15,329 nt of DNA from positions 1-15,329 of the forward strand of contig JAGKWZ010000120.1 of assembly GCA_021151605.1 (NCBI GenBank), in the 5' to 3' direction. The translations under genes and the position numbers were made by a program. Positions within the stretch are counted from its first letter, which is position 1. Each line of letters begins with the position of its first letter. The notes under the pieces are model-generated. The model searched no databases. It worked only from the letters and a program-made list of their open reading frames with translations, and had not been told where the DNA came from. Of this stretch, positions 1-9,293 are shown in pieces. The stretch comes from Verrucomicrobiaceae bacterium. Its GTDB lineage: Bacteria > Verrucomicrobiota > Verrucomicrobiia > Verrucomicrobiales > Verrucomicrobiaceae.

Positions 1-558
1 ATCCTCGAAACCGCGAACGCAGAAGGCACCGTCGTCCTCTTTGCCGATGCGGACATGATGTATGACGCCTTCACCGTGCAGCAGGACCCCATGACCGGCG
101 GCCTCGTCGCGGTCGATGGCAACCTGCCGATGTTCTTGAACACCGTGGAAATCCTCAGCGGTGGCGGCGACCTCCTGCAGGTCCGCAGCCGCGCCAGCAC
201 CCGCCGTCCCTTCACCAAGATGGACGAACTGCGCGAGAACGTGGAGAAGCAGTTCCGCCCCAGCCTGACCCAGAAGCAGGCCGAGATGGACAAGATCGCC
301 CAGGACATGGGACCGCTTCAGGTGAAGAACGGCCAGATCGTCATCGACCCGAATCAGGCGAAGAAACTGGATGAAATGCGGCTCAAGCAGACGCAGATCA
401 AAAAGGAAATCCGCGAGATCAAAAAGGACCAGAACAAGGACATCGACTTCACCCAGAACATGATCACGCTACTGAACGTGTTCGGTGTTCCGCTTCTCGT
501 CGTCGCCATCGGCCTCACCCTCGCCATTCGCCGCCGCACCACTACGGCCGCCGTCTGA
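1..558 (+). CDS. GldG-like ABC transporter accessory protein, C-terminal part (gene starts before the window)
   Basis: The frame is open from base 1 to a TGA at 556-558, giving the last 185 residues. The visible part has a stretch around NLPMFLNTVEILSGGGDLLQ and the RSR...RRP segment typical of the end of the GldG/ABC-auxiliary periplasmic domain. A charged, coiled-coil-like region rich in Lys, Glu and Gln follows at about residues 80-145. A single C-terminal membrane helix (ITLLNVFGVPLLVVAIGLTL) then ends in a short Arg-rich cytoplasmic tail. In this family the protein is a membrane-anchored partner of an ABC-2 exporter (GldF/GldA type), whose genes would be expected upstream, outside the window. 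The following DUF4340 gene, 42 bp away, is a frequent companion and supports the call. The transported substrate is unknown, and the name does not imply gliding motility here. Confidence 0.8.
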   Translation: MLETANAEGTVVLFADADMMYDAFTVQQDPMTGGLVAVDGNLPMFLNTVEILSGGGDLLQVRSRASTRRPFTKMDELRENVEKQFRPSLTQKQAEMDKIAQDMGPLQVKNGQIVIDPNQAKKLDEMRLKQTQIKKEIREIKKDQNKDIDFTQNMITLLNVFGVPLLVVAIGLTLAIRRRTTTAAV

Positions 559-600
559 TCCCCACGATTTAGAAATCCCTGAACCCTTCCACATACGACC

Positions 601-1923
601 ATGAAGAAGCTCCTTCTCCTCCTGGCCATCCTCGGCGGCCTTATCGGCTTCGCCGTGTATTATCAGAACCAGCAGAACCTCTCGTTGAACACCGCCGCCA
701 CACGCGGCGTGAAGCAGCGTGAACAATTGCTCCCTGATCTGCAAATCTCTGCGACCCGCAAATTTGTGGTCAAAGATGAAAAGGCCAGCGTCACGATCAG
801 CATCGCTGACGATCTCAAATCTGCCGTTGTGGCTGAACGTGGAGGTTATCCAGCCTCCATTGAGAAGCTTGGCACTGTCCTGAGTGATCTGCGCGAGCAG
901 AAAATCTCCAGCAAAGTGCAGATCGGCAAAGGTGCCTGGGCCAAGCATAAGCTGAAGGCTCCCGGCGACGGCACCGAAGGCATCGGCACTCAAGTCGAGA
1001 TGAAAGACGGCGGTGATAAAGCGCTCGCCACTCTTGTCCTCGGCAGCAACACCGAAATCTCCGGTAACCCTAACGCCAATCCCATGATGGGTGGCGCCAG
1101 CCAGCGCCTCGTCCGCACGCCTGATGATGGTGAAACCATCTGGCAGGTGAGCAACACCTTCTTTGATCTCGAGGCCAAGCCCGAGGACTGGGTGGACAAG
1201 GCCTTCATCGATGTGCAGAAGATCCGCGACATCGCTGTCACCGCTCCGAAGGCCGAGGACTCCTGGGCCATCAAGCGTGACAAGGACACCGAGAACGACT
1301 TCGTGCTAGCCGACGCCAAGCCTAGTGAAAAGCTCGACAACACCAAGATCACTGCAGGCAGCCTGCTGTCATCACCGAGCTTCAACGATGTCAGCACCAA
1401 GGACAAGGCAGCCGAACTGCTGAAGGAATCCGTGAAGGCAAAGATCACTACCTTCGACGGCTTCAGCTATGATGTGCAGGTGGCCAAGCAGAGCAAGGAT
1501 GGCAGCGATAAGTATTACATGACTGTCGGAGTCTCTGCCGACATACCCAAGGCTCGTGCTCCGGTGAAGGATGAGAAGGAAGAGGATAAAAAGAAAGCCG
1601 ATGAAGCTTTCGCCGCCGACAAAAAGACCAAGGAAGAGAAGCTCGCCAAGGAGCAAAAATTCGCCGGTTGGGTCTATGAAGTCAGCGAATACACCGTGAA
1701 CAACCTGCTCAAGAAGCGCAGCGAGATCGTGAAGCTCGAAGTGCCGAAAGCCGAGGATCCCAAACCCGCCGCACCCGCGCCAAGCGCTCAACCTGCCGCT
1801 GCTCCTAGCCCATCTTCTGCTGCTACCCCTGCGCCCGCTGTTAGCCAGCCGATCAGTGTGACCACACCTCCGATCTCCGTGCCACCGGCTCCGGCAAAGC
1901 CTGAAGGCGAAGCCAAGAAGTGA
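601..1923 (+). CDS. DUF4340 domain-containing membrane-anchored protein
   Basis: This 440-residue protein starts at ATG 601 with a short Lys-Lys leader and one hydrophobic helix (residues 4-21, LLLLLAILGGLIGFAVYY), so it is probably anchored in the inner membrane facing the periplasm. The middle has the DUF4340 pattern of repeated beta-rich segments: TLVLGSNTEISGNP near 144-157, then IWQVSNTFFDLEAKPEDWVDK near 180-200, where the W-V-D-K motif is typical. A highly charged Lys/Glu stretch (about 323-353) is followed by FAGWVYEVSEYTVNNLLKKR. The last 50 residues are a Pro/Ala/Ser tail that looks disordered. DUF4340 genes commonly follow GldG-like genes, as here, and probably work with the same exporter; the biochemical role is unknown. 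No Shine-Dalgarno is visible before the start. A strong terminator lies 30 bp after the stop. Confidence 0.85.
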   Translation: MKKLLLLLAILGGLIGFAVYYQNQQNLSLNTAATRGVKQREQLLPDLQISATRKFVVKDEKASVTISIADDLKSAVVAERGGYPASIEKLGTVLSDLREQKISSKVQIGKGAWAKHKLKAPGDGTEGIGTQVEMKDGGDKALATLVLGSNTEISGNPNANPMMGGASQRLVRTPDDGETIWQVSNTFFDLEAKPEDWVDKAFIDVQKIRDIAVTAPKAEDSWAIKRDKDTENDFVLADAKPSEKLDNTKITAGSLLSSPSFNDVSTKDKAAELLKESVKAKITTFDGFSYDVQVAKQSKDGSDKYYMTVGVSADIPKARAPVKDEKEEDKKKADEAFAADKKTKEEKLAKEQKFAGWVYEVSEYTVNNLLKKRSEIVKLEVPKAEDPKPAAPAPSAQPAAAPSPSSAATPAPAVSQPISVTTPPISVPPAPAKPEGEAKK

Positions 1924-1952
1924 GTTAAGCTAGAAGCCATCATCTCCATCTC

Positions 1953-1986
1953 AGCGGCACCGAATCATCCCGGTGCCGCTTTTTTT
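1953..1986 (+). terminator. Rho-independent terminator after the DUF4340 gene
   Basis: AGCGGCACCG (1953-1962) pairs perfectly with CGGTGCCGCT (1971-1980), a 10-bp GC-rich stem with an 8-nt loop. A run of T follows at 1980-1986. It starts 30 bp after the stop codon and closes the GldG/DUF4340 transcription unit. Confidence 0.92.
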
Positions 1987-2209
1987 CGCCGGTGGTGCAG
2001 CCCCCAAAGAGCGGTATGCCTAGTCCCCTGTGCGTTTTTAGAGAGGCAGTCGCAGAGGGGCTCTGATCAGAATGCACCTATCCCGAATGGCGGAAGGTCC
2101 TTCCGTGAGTTCAAAGAGCTTGAGATGGTGCATGAGATCACTTCTCTCCCGACTCCTTTCTATTGGCTTTATCGATAGTTGAGAAATCATGCGTGAAGAG
2201 CCTGGCGGC
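1987..2209. other. Intergenic stretch without a recognisable gene
   Basis: No credible coding frame is seen. Two weak secondary-structure elements are visible. One is an imperfect inverted repeat, CCCCTGTGCG at 2025-2034 against CGCAGAGGGG at 2051-2060 (9 of 10 paired). The other is a short palindrome around 2091-2105 (CGGAAGG-T-CCTTCCG). Neither has a T-tract in either direction, so they are not convincing terminators. The region lies between the rightward DUF4340 gene and the leftward cupredoxin gene, and may hold the 3' end of the latter's transcript. Confidence 0.4.
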
Positions 2210-2794
2210 TTACTTCACTTCCTTCGCCGGCTGATCGCCGAACTGGATCGTGGGGACTTTGGCCTCGGCGCTGACGTTTAAGGCAACCCAGTGACCGGCG
2301 ACGGCGTGTGAGGGGAAACCGCAGGCGAGGGCATACTCACCCGCTTCGTCTGCGGTGAAGCTGAATTCGGATTTGCCCATGGTCTGACCCGTGAGGTGCT
2401 TAGGTGAGGCTCCGCCTTCGAACCAGGGCTCGGGGATTTGCAGCTTCTTGGTGTCGGGTTTGTCGATCACGATGGCGCTGTGTGGCACGGGGCTGGGATT
2501 GATGAAGGTGACGTTCACCTTGGTGCCGACAGGGATGGTCAGCACGGCCTTGCCATGGGAGTAGCCATTGAAGTTCATGCCGTAGTTGGCGGCATTGAAA
2601 GTGGCGACGAGGGTGACTTTGACGCTGTTTGGCTCGCTGCCGGGGCGGAGCAGATCTTCGGCGGTGATGCCCGCGAAGAGTTCCTTTTTCAAACCGGGGA
2701 TCTCCATGCTGTGATCATGCCCTGGAGGTGGAGCAGGAGTCTGGGCGAGGGCGATGGAGCAGGTGGCGGCAAGGAGGAGGGCGGAACGGAGCAT
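2210..2794 (-). CDS. Secreted sulfocyanin-like cupredoxin (blue copper protein)
   Basis: From ATG 2794 this is a 194-residue protein beginning with a clear signal peptide (MLRSALLLAATCSIALA, cleavage near residue 18). The frame stays open to 2923, and a start at 2809 is possible, but those extensions add no good leader. A Pro/His-rich linker is followed by the cupredoxin domain. MNFNGYSHG (73-81) resembles the FNFNG motif of sulfocyanins. VPHSAIVI carries the first copper ligand, His105. ACGFPSHAVAGHW supplies Cys158 and His163. The family expects Met five residues after this His (C-x4-H-x4-M), but residue 168 is His. The protein probably shuttles electrons in the periplasm, or binds copper. 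It stands alone, divergent from sdhC; a link to either oxidase or dehydrogenase is only a guess. Confidence 0.85.
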   Translation of the reverse strand: MLRSALLLAATCSIALAQTPAPPPGHDHSMEIPGLKKELFAGITAEDLLRPGSEPNSVKVTLVATFNAANYGMNFNGYSHGKAVLTIPVGTKVNVTFINPSPVPHSAIVIDKPDTKKLQIPEPWFEGGASPKHLTGQTMGKSEFSFTADEAGEYALACGFPSHAVAGHWVALNVSAEAKVPTIQFGDQPAKEVK

Positions 2795-2894
2795 GGTTGA
2801 ATGCAGCATGAAGAGTGTGGCGGCACACATCAACGTGAAAACCAGTGCGGACATTCCATCGGCATGATCAGACAAAGCCCGAGAGTGCGTGAAA

Positions 2895-2923
2895 GTGATA
2901 CGAAAGGCACAGACAAAGGCCAA
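2895..2923 (-). promoter_or_regulatory. Possible promoter for the cupredoxin gene
   Basis: Read leftward, TTGGCC (2923-2918) and TATCAC (2900-2895) are separated by exactly 17 bp. Each matches 4 of 6 bases of the sigma-70 -35 and -10 consensus. Transcription would begin near 2888, about 95 bases before the chosen start codon. This is a weak pattern match only. Confidence 0.25.
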
Positions 2924-3004
2924 ACTTAGACAAGAAAAGCCGGAAAATTACAGGTGCCGCTTGCGGTGGGGTGACGTATTGCCACTGTGACTGCCCCGTC
3001 CCCC

Positions 3005-3715
3005 ATGAGCGCTGTTTTTGACTCCCTTTCCCGCTTCTACGCCTCCTCCATTGGCAAGAAAATCCTCGTCGCCGTCACTGGCGCGGCCCTTGTCGTCTTT
3101 GTGCTCGGGCACATGATCGGCAACCTGCTCATCTTTGCTGGCCCGGAGGCTATCAATGAATATGGGCACATGCTTCAGACCTCGTTGCACGGCGCAGGGG
3201 TGTGGATCGCCCGCCTCGGATTGCTCGCAGCCGTCGGCATCCATGTCATCGCCACCATTCATCTGACGAAGCAAAATCGTGCTGCCCGCAAAGACGCCTA
3301 TGCCAAACACAAGGCGCAAGTTTCCAGCAAGGCCTCCCACACGATGATCTGGAGCGGCCTGACCATCCTGGCCTTTGTGGTCTATCACCTCCTGCATTTC
3401 ACCGCCCGTGTCGGCAACGAATACAACAGCGCCGCCTACAAGATCGATCTCCACGGCGAGTCCGTGCACAACATCTATAAAATGGTGATCGATGGCTTCT
3501 CCTGGGCTCCAGCTTCCATCTTCTACATCATTGCCATGGGTTTGCTCTACAGTCACCTGAGCCACGGCGTGAGCAGCCTCTTCCAGACGCTCGGCCTCAC
3601 CACGCATCGCAATGCGCCGGTCTTCAAGTTCCTCGGTCACGCCTACGCCACGCTGATCCTCTTGGGCAACTGCTCCATCCCTGTCGCGATCTGGATCTTC
3701 GGCTACGGTCGCTGA
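3005..3715 (+). CDS. sdhC: Succinate dehydrogenase cytochrome b subunit (b558 family)
   Basis: This is the membrane anchor of complex II, carrying heme b and passing electrons from the iron-sulfur subunit to quinone. From ATG 3005 it has 236 residues; an in-frame GTG at 2987 would add six residues and is less likely. Five hydrophobic helices are visible at roughly 19-45, 66-87, 112-132, 166-186 and 208-230. This fits the single-polypeptide SdhC of Bacillus, Bacteroidetes and epsilonproteobacteria rather than the SdhC/SdhD pair of E. coli. Histidines that could ligate two b hemes lie in successive helices: His36 (LGHMIGN), His80 or His85, His128 or His131, and His184 or His187. It is followed after 39 bp by sdhA and then sdhB in the standard C-A-B order. 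No separate sdhD is present, as expected for this type. Confidence 0.93.
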   Translation: MSAVFDSLSRFYASSIGKKILVAVTGAALVVFVLGHMIGNLLIFAGPEAINEYGHMLQTSLHGAGVWIARLGLLAAVGIHVIATIHLTKQNRAARKDAYAKHKAQVSSKASHTMIWSGLTILAFVVYHLLHFTARVGNEYNSAAYKIDLHGESVHNIYKMVIDGFSWAPASIFYIIAMGLLYSHLSHGVSSLFQTLGLTTHRNAPVFKFLGHAYATLILLGNCSIPVAIWIFGYGR

Positions 3716-3730
3716 TCCGCTTCATTCTTC

Positions 3731-3751
3731 GAAATCTGAAATCTGAAATTT
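3731..3751 (+). repeat. Triple 7-bp tandem repeat directly before sdhA
   Basis: GAAATCT, GAAATCT and GAAATTT follow one another at 3731-3737, 3738-3744 and 3745-3751. They end three bases before the sdhA start codon, in the place where a ribosome binding site would be expected. No AGGAGG-like sequence is present. The A/T-rich run may keep the start codon unpaired. Confidence 0.6.
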
Positions 3752-3754
3752 CCA

Positions 3755-5668
<1,914 letters not shown>

Positions 5669-5710
5669 TCCCTCTGACCTGAACGACTCTCGCAATTCCC
5701 CTTTCGGCCC

Positions 5711-6499
5711 ATGTCCCTCCTCAACCTCCACCTCAAAGTCTGGCGTCAGAACCGTGGTCAGTCCGGCCACTTCCAGGACATCGACGCTCCAGAGATCCCC
5801 GATCATGCCTCCTTCCTGGAGATGATGGACATCGTCAATGAGCGCCTCATTGCCAAAGGCATGGAGCCTGTGGCTTTCGACCACGACTGCCGCGAAGGCA
5901 TCTGCGGCATGTGCTCCATGCAGATCAACGGCGTGCCCCACGGCCCTGAAAAAGCCACCACGACCTGCCAGCTCCACATGCGCAAGTTCCGCACGGGCGA
6001 CACCATCTGGATCGAGCCCTTCCGCGCCACGGCTTTCCCGGTCATCAAGGATCTCATCGTCGATCGCGGTGCTTTTGATCGTGTCCAGCAGGCCGGTGGT
6101 TTCGTCACCGTCCGCACCGGTTCCGCTCCTGAGGCAAACTCCATCCTCATCGGCAAAGAAGTCGCCGATGCCGCCATGGATGCCGCCGCCTGCATCGGCT
6201 GCGGTGCCTGCGTCGCCTCCTGCAAAAACGCCAGCGCCATGCTCTTCGTCTCCGCGAAGGCCGGTCAGCTCAACTCACTGCCCCAGGGCCAGCCCGAGAA
6301 GGACAAGCGCACGCTCGCCATGGTCCGCCAGATGGACAAAGAAGGCTTCGGCAACTGCACCAACCAATACGAGTGCGAGGCCGCCTGCCCGAAAGAGATC
6401 AGCGTCCGCTGGATCACCAAGCTCAACCGCGACTACGCCGTCGCTGCCATGAAGGAAGCCTTCGTCGGCCAGCAGGAGCGTGCCGAAGGCGGCGAGTAA
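5711..6499 (+). CDS. sdhB: Succinate dehydrogenase iron-sulfur subunit
   Basis: This electron-transfer subunit of complex II has 262 residues. The [2Fe-2S] site is CREGICGMC (Cys60, 65, 68) with Cys86; all four ligands are Cys, and the final spacing is longer than in E. coli, as in the Bacteroidetes-type enzymes. CIGCGACVASC gives Cys161, 164 and 167 for the [4Fe-4S] cluster and Cys171 for the [3Fe-4S] cluster. CTNQYECEAACP gives Cys216 and Cys222 ([3Fe-4S]) and Cys226 ([4Fe-4S]). All cluster ligands are therefore present and the subunit should be active. It is the last gene of sdhCAB. The 90-bp gap to argG contains a hairpin without a T-tract, so some read-through into argG is possible. Confidence 0.95.
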   Translation: MSLLNLHLKVWRQNRGQSGHFQDIDAPEIPDHASFLEMMDIVNERLIAKGMEPVAFDHDCREGICGMCSMQINGVPHGPEKATTTCQLHMRKFRTGDTIWIEPFRATAFPVIKDLIVDRGAFDRVQQAGGFVTVRTGSAPEANSILIGKEVADAAMDAAACIGCGACVASCKNASAMLFVSAKAGQLNSLPQGQPEKDKRTLAMVRQMDKEGFGNCTNQYECEAACPKEISVRWITKLNRDYAVAAMKEAFVGQQERAEGGE

Positions 6500-6529
6500 A
6501 TCGCCCCTCAGGAGTCAGCCTCAAGACAA

Positions 6530-6556
6530 CTGCCTCTTTGTTCGACAAGGAGGCAG
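6530..6556 (+). promoter_or_regulatory. Hairpin between sdhB and argG (possible weak terminator or attenuator)
   Basis: Bases 6530-6540 (CTGCCTCTTTG) pair with 6546-6556 (CAAGGAGGCAG) over 11 bp, including one G-T wobble, around a 5-base loop. No T-run follows, so intrinsic termination is uncertain. The structure ends 33 bases before the argG start. TATTCT at 6564-6569 could serve as a -10 box for argG, but no good -35 was found. Confidence 0.4.
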
Positions 6557-6589
6557 AATCGTCTATTCTCGCGCCCCTTCCCAAACCCT

Positions 6590-7834
6590 ATGAAAAAGAA
6601 AATCGTCCTCGCCTATTCCGGCGGCCTCGACACCTCCGTCCTCCTTTCCTGGATCAAAGAAACTTACGATGCTGAAGTGATCGCCTTCTGCGCGAACATC
6701 GGCCAGGACGACGAACTCAAAGGTCTGAACGCCAAGGCCAAGAAGACCGGCGCTTCGAAGATCTATGTCGATGACCTCCAGGAGGAGTTCGCCAAGGACT
6801 TCATCTTCCCGATGATGCAGGCTGGCGCGATCTATGAAGGCCAGTATTTCCTCGGCACCAGCATCGCACGTCCGCTGATCGCCAAACGTATGGTGGAGAT
6901 CGCCAAGGCTGAAGGTGCCACCGCCATCGGCCACGGAGCCACGGGCAAAGGCAACGATCAGGTCCGCTTCGAGCTCACCACCGCAGCTCTCGCCCCTGAT
7001 CTGGAAATCATCGCACCATGGCGTGACGAGCGCTTCCGCACGCAGTTCCCCGGCCGCGTGGAGATGATCAAGTATTGCGAAGACAAAGGCATCCCCATCC
7101 AAGCCAGTGCGAAGAAGCCCTTCTCCATGGACCGCAACCTCCTGCACATCAGCTACGAGGCCGGCATCCTGGAAGATCCTTGGTTCAACGCTGGTGACGT
7201 GAAGTATCGCGACTACTTCACCACGCTATCCGTCTTCCCCGAAGACGCGCCGGACAAGGCCGAGTACGTCGTGCTCGACTTCGACAAAGGCAACTGCGTC
7301 GCCGTGAACAGCAAGCCCATGAACCCTCTCCAGGTCATGAAGGCGCTGAACAAGCTTGGCGGCAAGCACGGCGTCGGCCGCGTGGACATGGTGGAAAACC
7401 GCTTCGTCGGCATGAAGAGCCGCGGCGTGTATGAGACTCCCGGCGGAGCCATCCTGCACTTCGCTCATCGCCAGATCGAAAGCCTCACCATGGACCGCGA
7501 AGTCATGCATCTCCGTGACAGCCTCGTCCCCGAGTATGCGAAGCTCGTGTACAACGGCTTCTGGTATGCGCCTGAGCGTCTTGCTCTCCAGGCCCTCGTC
7601 ACCGAGAGCCAGAAGAACGTGTCCGGCACCGTCCGCGTGAAGCTCTACAAAGGCGGCATCCACGCCGCTGGCCGTCAGTCGCAGTTCAGCCTCTACAATC
7701 CGCACATCGCCACGATGGAAGCGGACCCCACAAAGGCCTACAATCAGGACGACGCCACCGGCTTCATCCGTCTCAATGGCCTCCGCCTGCGCGTGAACTC
7801 CCGCGTCAACGGCACCAAGAACCTGGGTAACTGA
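6590..7834 (+). CDS. argG: Argininosuccinate synthase
   Basis: The enzyme joins citrulline and aspartate using ATP, the penultimate step of arginine synthesis, in the cytoplasm. The 414-residue length is normal for the family. The N-terminal ATP-pyrophosphatase motif AYSGGLDTSVLL lies at residues 8-19. IGHGATGKGNDQVRFE (about 112-127) holds the conserved glycine-rich and Asn-Asp-Gln-Arg segment that contacts substrates. SYEAGILEDPW, GGKHGVGRVDMVENR and SRGVYETPGG are further family blocks, and the C-terminal helix (FIRLNGLRL) is intact. ATG 6590 is preceded by a C/T-rich leader without a Shine-Dalgarno. A terminator-like hairpin follows the stop. No other arginine gene is in the window, so argG stands apart from the rest of its pathway. 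Confidence 0.97.
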   Translation: MKKKIVLAYSGGLDTSVLLSWIKETYDAEVIAFCANIGQDDELKGLNAKAKKTGASKIYVDDLQEEFAKDFIFPMMQAGAIYEGQYFLGTSIARPLIAKRMVEIAKAEGATAIGHGATGKGNDQVRFELTTAALAPDLEIIAPWRDERFRTQFPGRVEMIKYCEDKGIPIQASAKKPFSMDRNLLHISYEAGILEDPWFNAGDVKYRDYFTTLSVFPEDAPDKAEYVVLDFDKGNCVAVNSKPMNPLQVMKALNKLGGKHGVGRVDMVENRFVGMKSRGVYETPGGAILHFAHRQIESLTMDREVMHLRDSLVPEYAKLVYNGFWYAPERLALQALVTESQKNVSGTVRVKLYKGGIHAAGRQSQFSLYNPHIATMEADPTKAYNQDDATGFIRLNGLRLRVNSRVNGTKNLGN

Positions 7835-7854
7835 TCAAACTCTGAATCAACTCC

Positions 7855-7893
7855 ACCGCCAGTCGGATGCCCTGCATCTGGCTGGCGGTTTTT
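7855..7893 (+). terminator. Intrinsic terminator after argG
   Basis: ACCGCCAG (7855-7862) pairs with CTGGCGGT (7882-7889). An inner stem GATGC/GCATC (7866-7870 with 7874-7878) makes one long interrupted hairpin. T-run 7889-7893 follows. It starts 20 bp after the argG stop. Confidence 0.85.
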
Positions 7894-7899
7894 CGTAGA

Positions 7900-7945
7900 A
7901 CGAGATTCCATCTCGTAAACTGGTGCAGCGAGTTTCCAACTCGCT
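7900..7945. repeat. Two consecutive perfect hairpins with the same TCC loop
   Basis: ACGAGAT-TCC-ATCTCGT (7900-7916) and AGCGAGTT-TCC-AACTCGCT (7927-7945) are perfect 7- and 8-bp stems with three-base loops, separated by 10 bp. They sit between the ends of the convergent genes argG and pyrC. The second reaches the last base of the pyrC stop codon. No T-tract is present for leftward termination, so a REP-like intergenic repeat is the more likely reading. Confidence 0.65.
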
Positions 7946-9225
7946 CATCTCACCAGCAATTCCTCACCACGATAGATCACGCGTTCAACCAAACCTTGCA
8001 GCGTCTTGTCGAGGAAGGGCGTGTTCACACTCTTCGACTTCATGAAGTCACGGGTGAAGGTGGTGGTGCGCGCGGGATTGAAGAGGATGAACTCAGCCAC
8101 ACCGCCTTCTTTGATCGGCACGGGCGCGAGCTTCATGAGACGTCGTGGCTCGGCGCTGTAGCGTTTCACGATGAGGCCCCAGTCGAGGATGCCTTTGCTG
8201 ATGAAGTGATCATACAGGCTGGGCAGCGCGGTTTCGAGACCGGTGATGCCGAAGGGGGCGCTGGCGAAGTCCTGATTCTTCTCGAAAGGCGTGTGCGGAG
8301 CGTGGTCGGTGGCGATGACATCAAACCAACCGTCTTTGAGCCCCTGGAGCAGCGCGGCGTTGTCCTCAGGCGTGCGCAGCGGTGGGTTCATCTTGTAGTG
8401 CGTGTCGTAGTTTCCGATGTGCTCGTGATTGAAGAGGAGATGATGCGGCGCGATCTCGCAGGTGACGCGGATGCCGCGATCTTTGGCGCGCTTGATCGTG
8501 CCCATGCCTCGCTCTGTGCTGACGTGTTGGATGTTTAAATGTACACCTGTGAACTCAGCGAGGCGGACATCGCGGGCGATGCTGATCTCCTCGCTGATGC
8601 TGGGAATGCCTGGCAGGCCGAGTGAGTAACTGATCTTTCCTTCATGCATGCAGCCTTTGCCGGAGAGTTCCTTGACCTCGCAGTGGCTGGCCAGCGGAAT
8701 ATCGAAGTCGCGAGCATACTCCATGGCACGGCGGAGCACCTGGGGGTTGTCCACGGGGAATCCATCATCCGTGAGCATGACCGCGCCTGCGGATTTCATG
8801 CCGGCGATGCCCGCGAGTTCCTCGCCTTTGCGGCCCTTCGTGATGGCGCCGGTGGTGTAAATGCTGGCTCCGATGCGGGCTCGGCGGGCGCTTTCCAAAA
8901 CGGTGCGCACGACACCTGCGTTGTCGATGGTGGGCGAGGTGTTTGGCATCATGACGAAGCCGGTGACGCCGCCATTGATCGCGGCTTCAGCGCAGGTGGC
9001 GATGTTTTCCTTCTCCTCCTGGCCGGGCTCCCGGGCATGGACGTGGATGTCAAACATGGCTGGCATGAGGATGCGGCCCGTGCAGTCGATGACTTCGCAA
9101 TCGCCAACGCCCGTGATCTCTGGAGCTACGCCGATGATCTTGTCCCCTTCGACGAGCACATCTCCGAGCTGGAGGGCAGAGCTGTCTTCGGACGCGATTT
9201 GGGCTTGGCGGTAGAGGCGTTTCAT
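7945..9225 (-). CDS. pyrC: Dihydroorotase (class I, bacterial type)
   Basis: The enzyme cyclises carbamoyl-aspartate to dihydroorotate in pyrimidine synthesis. From ATG 9225 it is 426 residues, the usual length for the class; the frame extends 45 bases upstream, but that extension is not conserved-looking. Metal and substrate residues are visible: FDIHVHAREPGQ gives His61, His63 and Arg65, LTDDGFPV carries the conserved Asp pair (153-154), and SHCEVKE gives His181. NIQHVSTERG gives His234, and ATDHAPHTPFEK gives catalytic Asp307. The full set argues for an active enzyme rather than an inactive PyrC' homologue; the allantoinase alternative is less likely given the REPG motif and length. It is the last of three leftward genes, 68 bp downstream of the cytochrome/WD40 gene. 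No pyrB neighbour, the common partner, is present. Confidence 0.93.
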   Translation of the reverse strand: MKRLYRQAQIASEDSSALQLGDVLVEGDKIIGVAPEITGVGDCEVIDCTGRILMPAMFDIHVHAREPGQEEKENIATCAEAAINGGVTGFVMMPNTSPTIDNAGVVRTVLESARRARIGASIYTTGAITKGRKGEELAGIAGMKSAGAVMLTDDGFPVDNPQVLRRAMEYARDFDIPLASHCEVKELSGKGCMHEGKISYSLGLPGIPSISEEISIARDVRLAEFTGVHLNIQHVSTERGMGTIKRAKDRGIRVTCEIAPHHLLFNHEHIGNYDTHYKMNPPLRTPEDNAALLQGLKDGWFDVIATDHAPHTPFEKNQDFASAPFGITGLETALPSLYDHFISKGILDWGLIVKRYSAEPRRLMKLAPVPIKEGGVAEFILFNPARTTTFTRDFMKSKSVNTPFLDKTLQGLVERVIYRGEELLVR

Positions 9226-9293
9226 GCGTGAAAGGTGCCCCGATGATGGCGAAGCCAGCGCCTCGGGCAAGGGCAGGCTTCACCCGCGATGCC

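Noticed and set aside
2795..2923. N-terminal extension of the cupredoxin to 2923
   Set aside because: The extra residues would place a second hydrophobic stretch before a clear signal peptide and would overlap the best promoter candidate.
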